Source of the DNA: Pseudoalteromonas viridis
Lineage (GTDB): Bacteria; Pseudomonadota; Gammaproteobacteria; Enterobacterales; Alteromonadaceae
Assembly: GCF_017742995.1 (NCBI RefSeq)
Contig: NZ_CP072425.1
Coordinates: forward strand, 620,001 to 684,000
Reading direction: 5' to 3'
DNA length: 64,000 nt
This document shows positions 18,797-28,323 of the stretch, piece by piece. The notes below the pieces were generated by a model. That model worked only from the letters and a program-made list of their open reading frames with translations. It was not told the origin of the DNA and did no database searches. The translations under genes and the position numbers were made by a program. The stretch's first letter is position 1; every line of letters starts with the position of its first letter.

Positions 18797-19810
18797 TTAA
18801 TTAACTTGTGTCATTGCTGCTGCGGTATCGAGCATGCGATTCGCAAATCCCCACTCGTTGTCGCACCACACCAGCAATTTCGCCAACCGCTTCTGGCTGA
18901 CGCGTGTTTGGGTACCATCTATGATACTGGAATGTGGATCATGATTAAAATCCACTGAGACCAGCGGCTCTTCAGTGTAGTCCAGTATCCCACGTAACGG
19001 ACCATTAGCGGCCTGTTGTAACGCATTATTCACCTGCTCTATGGTGACATCACTGTTCAAAGTCACGCTCAAGTCCATGGCCGTTACGTTAATGGTCGGC
19101 ACTCGCACTGCAATGGCTTCAAAACAGCCATGAAACTTTGGCAAAATTCGCTCGATGCCACGAGCCAGTTTCGTATCCACAGGAATAATAGACTGACTTG
19201 CAGCCCGGGTGCGGCGCAGATCCGGGTGATACGCATCGATCACCTGTTGATCATGCATAGACGCGTGGATCGTTGTAATGGTGCCGGAGCCAATTCCAAA
19301 AGCATCATCCAATACATTTATGACAGGGACAATACAGTTTGTGGTACAGGAGCCATTAGACACTATGGTGTGCTCGCCGCGCAGCTCTTGATCATTAATG
19401 CCATACACTATGGTGGCATCGACATCTGCGTCGGCTGGGTGCGAAAACAGCACTTTCTTAGCGCCTGCGCGTAGGTGCGCCTGAGCATGAAAACGGGAAT
19501 GAAATACACCGGTACATTCTAAAACAACGTCAACATCCAGGGCATGCCAGGGTAAATGACTGGGATCGGCTTCGCTAAACAGCTGGATCTTGTCATCACC
19601 CACAGTCAGATAAGGTGCTTCAAGGTGGACGGGAAAAGAAAAACGCCCATGTGAGGTATCGTATTTCAGCAAATGCGCAATGCCCTGCGGATCGGCAAGT
19701 TCATTTATCGCGACGATCTGAATGTCTCGCTGGCGACCAGATTCATACAAAGCTCGCACTATGTTGCGACCAATACGACCAAAACCATTTATTGCCAGTT
19801 TGATAGTCAT
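18797..19810 (-). CDS. epd: D-erythrose-4-phosphate dehydrogenase
   Basis: A 337-residue GAPDH-family NAD enzyme for the first step of the DXP-dependent pyridoxal phosphate route. The Rossmann motif is [15 protein letters not shown] and the catalytic Cys lies in [13 protein letters not shown]. Epd rather than GapA is indicated by [29 protein letters not shown], read in two parts ([11 protein letters not shown] and [10 protein letters not shown]), and by the position before pgk-fba as in E. coli. The Ala of the usual SNASCTTN is Gly here. Confidence 0.92.
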   Translation of the reverse strand: MTIKLAINGFGRIGRNIVRALYESGRQRDIQIVAINELADPQGIAHLLKYDTSHGRFSFPVHLEAPYLTVGDDKIQLFSEADPSHLPWHALDVDVVLECTGVFHSRFHAQAHLRAGAKKVLFSHPADADVDATIVYGINDQELRGEHTIVSNGSCTTNCIVPVINVLDDAFGIGSGTITTIHASMHDQQVIDAYHPDLRRTRAASQSIIPVDTKLARGIERILPKFHGCFEAIAVRVPTINVTAMDLSVTLNSDVTIEQVNNALQQAANGPLRGILDYTEEPLVSVDFNHDPHSSIIDGTQTRVSQKRLAKLLVWCDNEWGFANRMLDTAAAMTQVN

Positions 19811-19967
19811 TAAAGTGAGGATCCACCACGTTATGAAAAATTGGGCTCAATTGTGCCACACACCCGGTGCATAGGCCGCGTGCGAATAAATTTCCCAAGC
19901 TTTCCGTATTAAGATGGCGCTATTGTAATCGACCAGGCACAAATGTGTAAGAGATATGCAAAAATAA

Positions 19968-20585
19968 TTATGTCAGCTGCCTGAGTAACGTCCCCTGTGC
20001 CCCGCCAAGCTGGCTATTTTGTGCCAATAACAGTTCGGCGGTACTCACTGCGTCACTGAGCGCATTATGCTCATAAGCTGGCGGTAAAGCATAACGCAGA
20101 CGACAGGCTGACAATGTCAGGCAATCTGCGCTCAGCGTTTGCCCCTGCCTGAGCAAGCGGTTTCTCTCTATCTGCATGGTATCTAGGATCCGCAAAGGGC
20201 GCACCGTCATCTCGTGCTCTGCAAAAGCTCGCTTGAGAAACCCCCAGTCGAGGATGGCGTTGTGACAGACTAAAACGCCTTGCTCCAGCAACCCAGTCAG
20301 CTGTTGTAATAAGGTGCACAAACTTAAGCCCTGCGCCAGTGCGTCGTCATCTACTCCGTGGATCACCGGGCTTTGCCCCAGTTGACGTACTTCTTTGTTG
20401 ACGACATGGCGGGCCGTGCTGAGGACGATACGGCCCCGGCGAACTTCGACCCAGGCGGCCGAGACGATTTCATCCCGCTTGGGATCCAGCCCAGTCAATT
20501 CCAGATCCAGCACCACCAGATTGACATCCACCAGCCTCAGGTGACGGTCGGCATGCCAGCTGCGCAACCGGGTTAACCAGCTCAC
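19968..20585 (-). CDS. DnaQ-like 3'-5' exonuclease
   Basis: A 205-residue DEDDh exonuclease domain protein. Exo I is LVVLDLELTGLDPKRDEIVS (the canonical Thr after Glu is kept), Exo II is LVCHNAILDWGFLKRAF, and Exo III is YEHNALSDAVSTAELLLA. It resembles the PolC/DnaQ epsilon superfamily but is too short and divergent to be the replicative proofreading subunit. Its start overlaps the stop of the upstream cNMP/CBS/DUF294 gene by four bases, so the two are coupled and may act in one signalling or nucleotide-handling pathway. Confidence 0.85.
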   Translation of the reverse strand: MSWLTRLRSWHADRHLRLVDVNLVVLDLELTGLDPKRDEIVSAAWVEVRRGRIVLSTARHVVNKEVRQLGQSPVIHGVDDDALAQGLSLCTLLQQLTGLLEQGVLVCHNAILDWGFLKRAFAEHEMTVRPLRILDTMQIERNRLLRQGQTLSADCLTLSACRLRYALPPAYEHNALSDAVSTAELLLAQNSQLGGAQGTLLRQLT

Positions 20586-22420
20586 AGGCTGCCTCTGGCA
20601 AATTTGAAAGCACAGGCTTGCTGGGCCTGCTTAACCAACTGAAACGCTTCTTTGAGCTGATGACGCTCCAGTGAGCTTAACTGCTCCGGGTTAATACAAT
20701 TCTCTGGCAGCCCTTCACGGTCTATCTGTGTTCGTAAACGCAGTTGAGTTAAAAAGCGCCAGCAGTCTTGCAAATTAGCAATGTCCTCGCCGCTAAGTAC
20801 CTGGTGGCTTTTGAGCGCCCGCAAGCGCTGCAGCGTATTGGCTTTGCTGATCCCCGCTTGCAGAGCATACAAGCGCACTACGTCGTTGATGATCACCACG
20901 CCGCGCTTTTTGAGATCCAGATATTTGTGTTTGTGCTTGTCCTGTTGCAACTTAAACTGCTGGAACAAGCCAATAGGCACGGTATTGACGTTGATATCGG
21001 CCGCCATCGCGGCATAGAACAATTCATTTTTCGGGATCTCATTGAGGTGATGTAAAAATTGCCCGAACAAAACATCGGATCCGGTGATAAAACGCAGATC
21101 AAAATAAATTTTGCAGTTAAGCATGGCATGCGGCGTTGGCGCGTGGATCCAGGTGGAGAACCTGTCACACCATTCACTGAGTGTGCCCCGACACGCCGGG
21201 TTGCTGGCCATGATATTCCCCGGACAGGTTCGGATCCCGCACTCATCCAGCTGCTGACACACAAACGCACCGAGCTGTGCAAAGTAATCTCGTTGCTCAT
21301 CCGTAACGCCCTCTGGCAACAGTAAACCATTGTCCTGATCCGAGTGCAGAGTTTGCTCTTCACGGGCCTGTGAGCCAAAACAGATCCAGGCAAACGGCGT
21401 GGGCGCAGTGCCATGCTGCTGCTGGTATAGGTCGATCAAACGTCCCGTCAGCGCGTCACTCAGGCCACTCAGCAGCTGACCTATCAAAGAAATGTCTTCT
21501 ATCTTATTGGCAAAATCACTCAACAGATCGGGGATCTCTTTGGCAAGCTGCTGTACTTCTCCATAACTGCGCGCCTTGTAGATCCGTCCGATCAGCTGCA
21601 CCGGATCGCTTTTTTGCTGACGCAATAGATCGGTACTGGTGATCATCCCCATGGGGGTGCGATCTTCATTGAGCACCGGCAAATGATGAATGTTGTGTTT
21701 CAGCATCAGATGCAGTGCCGAAAAGATCCGGTTGTTCTCAAAGATGTATTTCGGCCTGACCGTCATGATCTCGCGGATCGCCCGTGCGGGATCTAAGCCC
21801 TCGGCCAGTACCCGGTTACGCAGATCGCGATCCGTCACCACACCGGTTAATTGATCGTTTTCGATGACCATGATCGACGAAACCCGATGCTTCTTCATGA
21901 CTTTGGCCGCTTCCTGGATACTGGCCTGGGGTTGCAGGGTTACCGCTGCCCGATTCATCAGTTCGCTAACCGGGCGTTCGGACCAGCCACTTGCCGATTC
22001 TTTATAGTGGCTGGACAACAAACGTTTGGCGTGAGCACGGACAAAATACTGCTCAAATGGTTTGTACTCACGGCGCAGATAATCAAACGCATCTTGCGGC
22101 AACACATAGACCAGCCCCGCCTGCACGACTTCCAGCTGGTTGCTGATCGGCTCGCCCGTCAGTAACGAGGGATAACCAAAATAATCGCTTTCGGCCAGCC
22201 GGGCTACAAGCTCGCCACGTTCGGAGCGCAAATCAAAATGGCCAGAGCGCACCAGATACAGCTGAGGCTGCTCGCTTCTAAACCACTGCGCCTGATTTTG
22301 TGTGCTGACATAGATGATCTCTAAGTGTTCAACAAAATAATCCGTCGCGCTGTGGGTGAGCTGATCAAATGGCGCCTGTTGCTGCACAAAGGTCAGCACG
22401 TCCTGAACTTGAGCCGTCAT
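20582..22420 (-). CDS. Cyclic-nucleotide-binding/CBS/DUF294 nucleotidyltransferase-like protein
   Basis: A cytoplasmic 612-residue multidomain regulator. A cNMP-binding-like beta-roll is at about residues 20-135. A CBS pair is at 150-275 (VSELMNRAAVTLQPQASIQEA, VSSIMVIENDQLTGVVTDRDL, HHLPVLNEDRTPMGMITSTDL). A DUF294 nucleotidyltransferase-like domain follows (about 330-440, CFGSQAREEQTLHSDQDNGLL, a GSxxR..(D/E)xD pattern), then DUF294 C-terminal. The GS and DxD elements resemble the GlnD nucleotidyltransferase core, so an NMP transfer is possible but unproven. It sits just downstream of the acetate-type symporter genes. The start has GGAGGGG close upstream. Confidence 0.88.
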   Translation of the reverse strand: MTAQVQDVLTFVQQQAPFDQLTHSATDYFVEHLEIIYVSTQNQAQWFRSEQPQLYLVRSGHFDLRSERGELVARLAESDYFGYPSLLTGEPISNQLEVVQAGLVYVLPQDAFDYLRREYKPFEQYFVRAHAKRLLSSHYKESASGWSERPVSELMNRAAVTLQPQASIQEAAKVMKKHRVSSIMVIENDQLTGVVTDRDLRNRVLAEGLDPARAIREIMTVRPKYIFENNRIFSALHLMLKHNIHHLPVLNEDRTPMGMITSTDLLRQQKSDPVQLIGRIYKARSYGEVQQLAKEIPDLLSDFANKIEDISLIGQLLSGLSDALTGRLIDLYQQQHGTAPTPFAWICFGSQAREEQTLHSDQDNGLLLPEGVTDEQRDYFAQLGAFVCQQLDECGIRTCPGNIMASNPACRGTLSEWCDRFSTWIHAPTPHAMLNCKIYFDLRFITGSDVLFGQFLHHLNEIPKNELFYAAMAADINVNTVPIGLFQQFKLQQDKHKHKYLDLKKRGVVIINDVVRLYALQAGISKANTLQRLRALKSHQVLSGEDIANLQDCWRFLTQLRLRTQIDREGLPENCINPEQLSSLERHQLKEAFQLVKQAQQACAFKFARGSL

Positions 22421-22437
22421 AACCCCTCCAAAAATGA

Positions 22438-22471
22438 CAACTACTCCATAGCTTGCACCATGGAGTAGTTG
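22438..22471 (-). terminator. Hairpin after the symporter gene
   Basis: Perfect 12-base arms CAACTACTCCAT (22438-22449) and ATGGAGTAGTTG (22460-22471). In the minus direction the tail TTGTCATTTTT follows, just before the ribosome site of the cNMP/CBS gene. Confidence 0.65.
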
Positions 22472-22515
22472 GTTTCTTTGTCATCGGACCGAGTCACAAT
22501 CCGAAGTAGTCAGTA

Positions 22516-24243
22516 TTAATGTGCGTGTGCAGCTGATGACCCTTTCGGGTTACGGATCCCATCCACCATCTGTTTTACTTCAAGTGGTGTTTCCGCAGTC
22601 AGCTTCATCACAATGGCTGCAATACCAAAGTTAACTAGCATACCGATAATCCCAATCCCCTCCGGCGAGATACCAAATAACCAGTTAGCAGGGGTATTCA
22701 GTTCCGGGCTGACAAACTTAAAGTAAATAATGTAAGCCGCTGTGAAACCAATACCACATACCATGCCACTGATGGCACCTTCTTTATTCATGCGCTTGGA
22801 GAAGATCCCCATAATGATCGCCGGGAAGAAGCTCGCCGCCGCCAGACCAAAGGCAAAGGCCACCACCGACGCCACGAATCCGGGCGGGTTAATACCAAAG
22901 TAAGCTGAGATTGCAATGGCCACCATCGCCGACAAACGTGCCGCCAGCAGTTCCTGCTTGTCGCTGATATTCGGTTTGAGTGTCCGTTTGAGTAAGTCAT
23001 GGGAAACGGAGGTCGAGATAACCAACAGCAGACCCGCAGTCGTCGATAGCGCCGCTGCGATACCACCTGCCGCGACCAGTGCAATCACCCAGGCTGGTAA
23101 GTCGGCAATTTCCGGATTCGCCAGCACCATGATGTCACGGTCAATTTTCACTTCATTGCGGCTCGCCGGGTCGTCAATCTTACCTGCTGAGTAGAACATT
23201 TTGCCGTCGCCATTCTTATCATTGAATACGATAAGACCCGTTCTTTCCCAGTTTTTCACCCACTGTGGTGCCTCTGCATAGGCTGTACCGCTGCCATCTT
23301 TACCGTTGATCGTATCAATCATATTCACCCGGGCAAAGGATGCAACAGCCGGGGCTGTAGTGTACACAATCGCAATAAATACTAGAGTCCAGGCCGCTGA
23401 AATACGAGTGTCTTTTACTCTGGGTACGGTGAAGAAACGCACGATAACATGTGGCAGACCGGCAGTACCGACCATCAACGCCGCTGTGATAGCAAACACG
23501 TCAATCATACTCTTGGAGCCTTCGGTGTATTGGGCAAAGCCGAGTTCGGTACTGAGCCCGTCGAGTTTATCCAGTAAGTAGGTCCCGGAGCCATCCGCCA
23601 GGGTGCCACCAAAACCGGTTTGCGGCAGTAAGTGACCTGTCATCATCAAAGAGATAAAGATAGCAGGCACCAGGTAGGCGAAAACCAGCACACAATATTG
23701 TGCAACCTGAGTGTAAGTGATGCCTTTCATGCCACCCAGTACGGCGTAGAAGAACACAATAACCATGCCGATATACACACCGGTTTCGATGTCAACTTCG
23801 AGGAAGCGAGAGAATACCACGCCCACACCACGCATTTGTCCGGCAATGTAAGTGAAACAGATAAAGATCGCACACAGAATGGCTACAACCCGTGCCAACT
23901 GCGAGTAATAACGGTCGCCGATAAAATCGGGCACAGTGAATTTACCAAACTTACGCAGATAAGGTGCCAAGCACAGTGCCAGCAACACGTAACCACCAGT
24001 CCAGCCCATCAGATACACACCGCCATCGTAACCGGCGAATGAGATGATCCCTGCCATGGAGATAAACGACGCAGCACTCATCCAGTCCGCGGCCGTTGCC
24101 ATGCCGTTTGCCACAGGCGGTACACCGCCACCGGCCACATAGAATTCATTGGTCGAACCGGCACGGGCCCAAATGGCAATGCCGATGTAAAGGGCAAAAC
24201 TGAGCCCCACGATTATAAAGGTGAGAGTTTGAACATCCATCAT
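22516..24243 (-). CDS. Sodium:solute symporter, acetate permease ActP-like
   Basis: A 575-residue inner-membrane transporter of the SSS family with about 13 membrane segments. It has EFYVAGGGVPPVANGMATAADWMSAASFISMAG and ITYTQVAQY, features of the VC_2705-type cation:acetate symporter branch. A soluble insert of about 90 residues interrupts the barrel (residues about 305-380, KDGSGTAYAEAP to DRDIMVLANPE). It lies 8 bases after a DUF4212 gene, the usual companion of this branch, and near a CrbS-like kinase. Acetate or a similar short carboxylate is the likely substrate by family. Confidence 0.88.
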   Translation of the reverse strand: MMDVQTLTFIIVGLSFALYIGIAIWARAGSTNEFYVAGGGVPPVANGMATAADWMSAASFISMAGIISFAGYDGGVYLMGWTGGYVLLALCLAPYLRKFGKFTVPDFIGDRYYSQLARVVAILCAIFICFTYIAGQMRGVGVVFSRFLEVDIETGVYIGMVIVFFYAVLGGMKGITYTQVAQYCVLVFAYLVPAIFISLMMTGHLLPQTGFGGTLADGSGTYLLDKLDGLSTELGFAQYTEGSKSMIDVFAITAALMVGTAGLPHVIVRFFTVPRVKDTRISAAWTLVFIAIVYTTAPAVASFARVNMIDTINGKDGSGTAYAEAPQWVKNWERTGLIVFNDKNGDGKMFYSAGKIDDPASRNEVKIDRDIMVLANPEIADLPAWVIALVAAGGIAAALSTTAGLLLVISTSVSHDLLKRTLKPNISDKQELLAARLSAMVAIAISAYFGINPPGFVASVVAFAFGLAAASFFPAIIMGIFSKRMNKEGAISGMVCGIGFTAAYIIYFKFVSPELNTPANWLFGISPEGIGIIGMLVNFGIAAIVMKLTAETPLEVKQMVDGIRNPKGSSAAHAH

Positions 24244-24251
24244 AGCGCTCC

Positions 24252-24515
24252 TTATTCATCCACGCCGTATTTTTTGTCCAGCGCATCCATTTTGAATACA
24301 TAGACAAAAATCAAAGCAACGAAGGTATAAATTGCGCCCTGCTGCGAAAACCAAAAACCCAACTTAAAGCCGAAGAAACGGACCTCGTTGAGTACATCAA
24401 CCAGCAGAATGCCGCATCCAAAAGACACCACAAACCACACTACTAATAGCTTAAACATTAAGGCTAGATTTTCTGACCAATATGCTTTTGCTTGTTCTTC
24501 ACTTTTAAAAGCCAT
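24252..24515 (-). CDS. DUF4212 small membrane protein, symporter partner
   Basis: An 87-residue protein with two hydrophobic segments (about residues 22-45 and 55-78) and charged ends. The W..N..L pattern with FGCGILLVDVLN and GFWFSQQGAIYTFVALIFVY is typical of DUF4212 proteins, which are almost always encoded immediately before an SSS acetate-type symporter. ATG 24515 (MAFKSEEQ) is chosen because GGGGA lies 8 bases upstream. It probably acts as a small subunit of the transporter. Confidence 0.88.
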   Translation of the reverse strand: MAFKSEEQAKAYWSENLALMFKLLVVWFVVSFGCGILLVDVLNEVRFFGFKLGFWFSQQGAIYTFVALIFVYVFKMDALDKKYGVDE

Positions 24516-24881
24516 GATAAGTCCCCTTTCGCACACCTGTCGCCGATGTGCTGGTGTTAATGACCTTTTGACTGTAGCAATGGCCCGTCAATAAGAAATT
24601 GAGACCTTAGTCGTAACAACAAGGTTACGTTTACGTAAACTGCTGAATAAGAATTTTTCAATCACCATTAAGTAATTTAAATTCAAATAGTTAGAAAAAT
24701 AATGCTGGGAAATGAGTCGTTCCAGGAACACCTGTGCGGGAGATAAGACATTAGTCTAATTAACTCAATAAAAATCGAATAATTTTTTAAAATCAGATGA
24801 TTATGTCACTTTGGATTATCCGCAAGTGATGCTACTTTAAAGGCACAAAGACAATAACAAGCATTAACGCAAGGGCTCATT
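24516..24881. other. Divergent control region of symporter operon and kinase gene
   Basis: About 365 bases, AT-rich in the half next to the kinase. It contains the palindrome-like site TTACGTTTACGTAA (24625-24638; arms TTACGT and ACGTAA around TT), about 110 bases before the DUF4212 start. No small gene is apparent. Confidence 0.6.
24625..24638. promoter_or_regulatory. Palindromic operator candidate upstream of the symporter operon
   Basis: TTACGT-TT-ACGTAA, extended on one side so that GTTTACGTAAAC is itself a perfect palindrome. From memory it resembles sites of MerR-family LiuR-type regulators of catabolic genes in gammaproteobacteria. The identity of the regulator is a guess. Confidence 0.4.
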
Positions 24882-27800
24882 ATGACGGCTGCACTGATCC
24901 TCGTTGCCATCGCCTATATCGGCTTACTATTTTGGCTCGCCAACTGGGGAGATAAGACCACCCCCGTGGCCACCCGGATCAGCCATCACCCTTTTGTATA
25001 CGCCCTGGCACTGGGCATTTATTGTACCTCCTGGACCTATTACGGCTCAGTGGGCACCGCCACCACCAGCAGCTGGCACTACCTGCCCATTTTACTAGGC
25101 CCGGCGCTGCTCTTTATGTTTGGTCAGGGGTTTTTACGCAAGCTGATCCTGGTCAGTAAAAAGCAAAACATTACCACTATCGCCGACTTTATCTCAGCGC
25201 GCTATGGTAAACGTCAGACCACCGCTGTCATGGTCACTATGATAGCGTTGCTGGCCACCATTCCTTACATAGCGCTGCAACTCAAAGCGCTGAGCAGCAG
25301 CTTTTTGCTGTTACAACAGGGCACCCCAATCTCTGGCGGCATGCTGGCCATGACGGGCACTTTGCTGATGGCCCTGTTTGCGATTTTTTTTGGTACCCGC
25401 AAAGTCGACGTCACCGAATACCGCTCCGGCCTCATGCTCGCCATCGCGTTTGAGTCTCTGATCAAATTACTGGCGCTGATGGCCGTAGCCGTTATTGCTG
25501 TGCAAGCTCTGTTAACGCAAAACAGCCTCACAACAGTCAACTTGACTCACTGGCAGGGTTTTGACTTTACCAATTTCAACTTTATCGGCCAGACGCTGAT
25601 GGCCGCCGCCGCCATCATCTGCTTACCCCGCCAGTTTCACGTGACAGTGGTCGACAACCAGGACCGCCGCCATCTTCGCACCGCTCGCTGGGCATTCCCG
25701 TTGTATCTGATCCTGATAGCCGCGATGATCTTGCCCATTGCCAGTGCCGCCATTCACCCTGATATAGGCCAGGACATGGCAGCAGATAGCTTTGTACTGG
25801 CGCTGCCGATGATGCAGGGTCATCCGCTGATCACCACCTTTGTGTTTATCGGGGGCTTATCCGCAGCGACGGCCATGATAGTGGTGGCAACTTTAACGCT
25901 CAGTACCATGCTTTCTAACGACGTTGTACTGCCCCTGCTGTTAAAGCGTAAGTTTAAGAAAAACCGCCTGACCAGCAATTATAAATCCCGTATCTTGTTG
26001 ATCCGCCGTTTTATCATTGCCGCGATTTTGGTACTGGCGTTTCTCTATCAGCAGTGGTTTGGCCATGGCGAGGCACTTGCGAACATGGGCCTGGTCGCCT
26101 TTTCTCTGGTCACGCAGTTGTTACCCGCCATAGTCGGCGGCTTATACTGGCGTAAAGGCCACGCCTATGGTGTATATGCCGGATTGCTGGCCGGCTTTTT
26201 ATGCTGGATGTTATTTCTAATGTTTCCAGTGATAGAAGCAGGCAGCAGCCTGGACTTTGAAACCCGCCAGACCATCATTACTCGCGGTACCCTGCTGGCG
26301 TTGCTGGCCAATATCAGCTGTTATATCAGCTTCTCGCTGGGTGCATATGAGCGCCTGATAGATAAAATCCAGGCAGCCGCCTTTGTCAGCCCCTGGGAGC
26401 AAGCCAGTGCTGCCAAACGCCTGAATAAAGACGTTAAAGCCACTGTGTATGACTTTACCGTGCTGCTGCAAACCTTTTTGGGAATACAGCGCAGTCAGCA
26501 GTTACTCAGCCACTATGCCATTAACCACGATATTGAAGACAGCAACGCCTACCCCAGTGCCGACTTTATCGCCTTTTGCGAGCGTGCACTCACCGGTGTG
26601 CTGGGTGCTTCCTCGGCGCGTGCGCTGATCCATGCGGTTTCTTCGGGCAAACAGCTTGCATTCGAAGAAGTGGTCAACTTTTTCGATGAGACTACCCAGG
26701 CATTACAATTCAACCAAAACCTGTTGTTTACCTCCCTGGAAAATCTCAGCCATGGTATTTCCGTAGTAGATAAAGACCTCAAACTGGTTGCCTGGAATCG
26801 TCGTTATCATGAAATGTTCCAATATCCGGATGGTTTTTTACAGGTAGGTCAGAGCATTGAAGAAGTGATCCGCTTTAATGCAGAGCGCGGTGAATGCGGT
26901 CCCGGCGAGCTGGAAAAACTGGTTGATAAGCGTGTACAGCATCTGAAAAACGGCACGCCGCATCATTTTATTCGCCATCGCAGCGATGGTCAGGTATTCG
27001 AAATGACGGGTAATCCGCTACCGGAAGGTGGCTTTGTGACCAGTTTCTCAGATATCACCAGTCACATTGACACACAAAACGCGCTGGAAGAGATCAATAT
27101 GGATCTCGAAAACCGCATCGAGGCGCGTACCCAGGAGATCCGTCTGATCAACCAGGATCTCAAAGCTCAAATCGCCAGCCGGGAAAAAACCGAGCAGGCG
27201 CTGGTTGCTGCAAAAAAAGAGGCTGAGCGCGCCAACGACAGTAAGACCCGCTTTCTTGCGCTGGCCAGCCACGATATATTGCAGCCGCTGAATGCCGCAC
27301 GTCTTTACCTGGCAGCGATCAATGAAGATAAATTACCGGAAAATGACCGCAGTAACCTCGAAAAGCTCGGTGCCAGCCTGGATTCTACCGTGCATCTGAT
27401 GTCGGCACTGCTGGATATCGCCAAGCTGGAACAAGGCGCAATGAAACCAACGCCCCGCCATTTTGATATTGACGACATTATGTCGCCGCTGGCCAACGAA
27501 TATGCCATTTTATGCCAGGAAAAGGGCCTGGCTCTGCGTGTACGTACCAGCCATCAGGTGATCCACAGCGACATTACCTATCTGCGCCGTATTGTGCAAA
27601 ACCTGGTCTCTAATGCGGTGAAATACACTGACCAAGGTCGCGTGCTGCTGGCCTGTCGCCGCCGCAGCCACAGCGTACGTATTGAGGTATGGGATACCGG
27701 CCCCGGTATATCAGAGCATGAGCAACAAAAGATATTCAACGACTTTTATCGCATTCAGAGCGGTGATAATAAGGGCGTGGGACTGGGGCTCGGCGTTGTG

Positions 27801-28310
27801 AAGCGATTGTGTGAGCTGCTCAGCATGCCGCTGGAAATGCACTCAATCCCCGGCAAAGGCAGCCGCTTCTGTGTCGAAGTGCCACTCGGAGAATTACAGC
27901 AGGTACAGCAAAAAGCCGCCCAAACGGAGCAAAAACCAAGTGCCAAAGCCAGTTTAAACCTGCTCGTGGTTGACGACGATCCTAAGAATCTGGCCGCCAT
28001 GGCAAGCCTGCTCGATAAGTGGCAATTTAGCTATCAGATGTTTGAAAGGGCAGACATTGCCCGGCAATATGCCGCTGACAACCCGGCACCAGATTTTATT
28101 CTGATGGATTATCAGCTCGATAATGATGAAAACGGGGTTAACCTGATCACAGAATTAAGACAATGCTGGCAAGCAGAAGTACCGGCGGTCCTGATCACAG
28201 CGGTACGTGACGAACCTTTGAAACTACAGGCCAAACAGGCCCGGATCCACTATCTCAGTAAGCCGCTAAAACCTGCCAAGCTAAAAGCACTGCTCAGCCA
28301 CAACGCCTGA
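24882..28310 (+). CDS. Hybrid sensor histidine kinase with SSS transporter domain (CrbS/MxtR-like)
   Basis: A 1142-residue protein. Residues 1-510 form a PutP-like sodium/solute symporter domain with about 13 membrane segments. A linker and a PAS domain follow (about 630-740, LFTSLENLSHGISVVDKDLK), then a coiled coil. HisKA has His797 in ALASHDILQPLNAA, and the ATPase domain has NLVSNAVKYTDQG and GVGLGLGVV. A C-terminal receiver has phospho-acceptor Asp1076 in FILMDYQLDND. The domain order is that of CrbS of Vibrio and MxtR of Pseudomonas, which control acetate use. The nearby ActP-like genes agree. The cognate regulator CrbR is not in the window. Confidence 0.88.
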   Translation: MTAALILVAIAYIGLLFWLANWGDKTTPVATRISHHPFVYALALGIYCTSWTYYGSVGTATTSSWHYLPILLGPALLFMFGQGFLRKLILVSKKQNITTIADFISARYGKRQTTAVMVTMIALLATIPYIALQLKALSSSFLLLQQGTPISGGMLAMTGTLLMALFAIFFGTRKVDVTEYRSGLMLAIAFESLIKLLALMAVAVIAVQALLTQNSLTTVNLTHWQGFDFTNFNFIGQTLMAAAAIICLPRQFHVTVVDNQDRRHLRTARWAFPLYLILIAAMILPIASAAIHPDIGQDMAADSFVLALPMMQGHPLITTFVFIGGLSAATAMIVVATLTLSTMLSNDVVLPLLLKRKFKKNRLTSNYKSRILLIRRFIIAAILVLAFLYQQWFGHGEALANMGLVAFSLVTQLLPAIVGGLYWRKGHAYGVYAGLLAGFLCWMLFLMFPVIEAGSSLDFETRQTIITRGTLLALLANISCYISFSLGAYERLIDKIQAAAFVSPWEQASAAKRLNKDVKATVYDFTVLLQTFLGIQRSQQLLSHYAINHDIEDSNAYPSADFIAFCERALTGVLGASSARALIHAVSSGKQLAFEEVVNFFDETTQALQFNQNLLFTSLENLSHGISVVDKDLKLVAWNRRYHEMFQYPDGFLQVGQSIEEVIRFNAERGECGPGELEKLVDKRVQHLKNGTPHHFIRHRSDGQVFEMTGNPLPEGGFVTSFSDITSHIDTQNALEEINMDLENRIEARTQEIRLINQDLKAQIASREKTEQALVAAKKEAERANDSKTRFLALASHDILQPLNAARLYLAAINEDKLPENDRSNLEKLGASLDSTVHLMSALLDIAKLEQGAMKPTPRHFDIDDIMSPLANEYAILCQEKGLALRVRTSHQVIHSDITYLRRIVQNLVSNAVKYTDQGRVLLACRRRSHSVRIEVWDTGPGISEHEQQKIFNDFYRIQSGDNKGVGLGLGVVKRLCELLSMPLEMHSIPGKGSRFCVEVPLGELQQVQQKAAQTEQKPSAKASLNLLVVDDDPKNLAAMASLLDKWQFSYQMFERADIARQYAADNPAPDFILMDYQLDNDENGVNLITELRQCWQAEVPAVLITAVRDEPLKLQAKQARIHYLSKPLKPAKLKALLSHNA

Positions 28311-28323
28311 GCACAGAGTGGGA

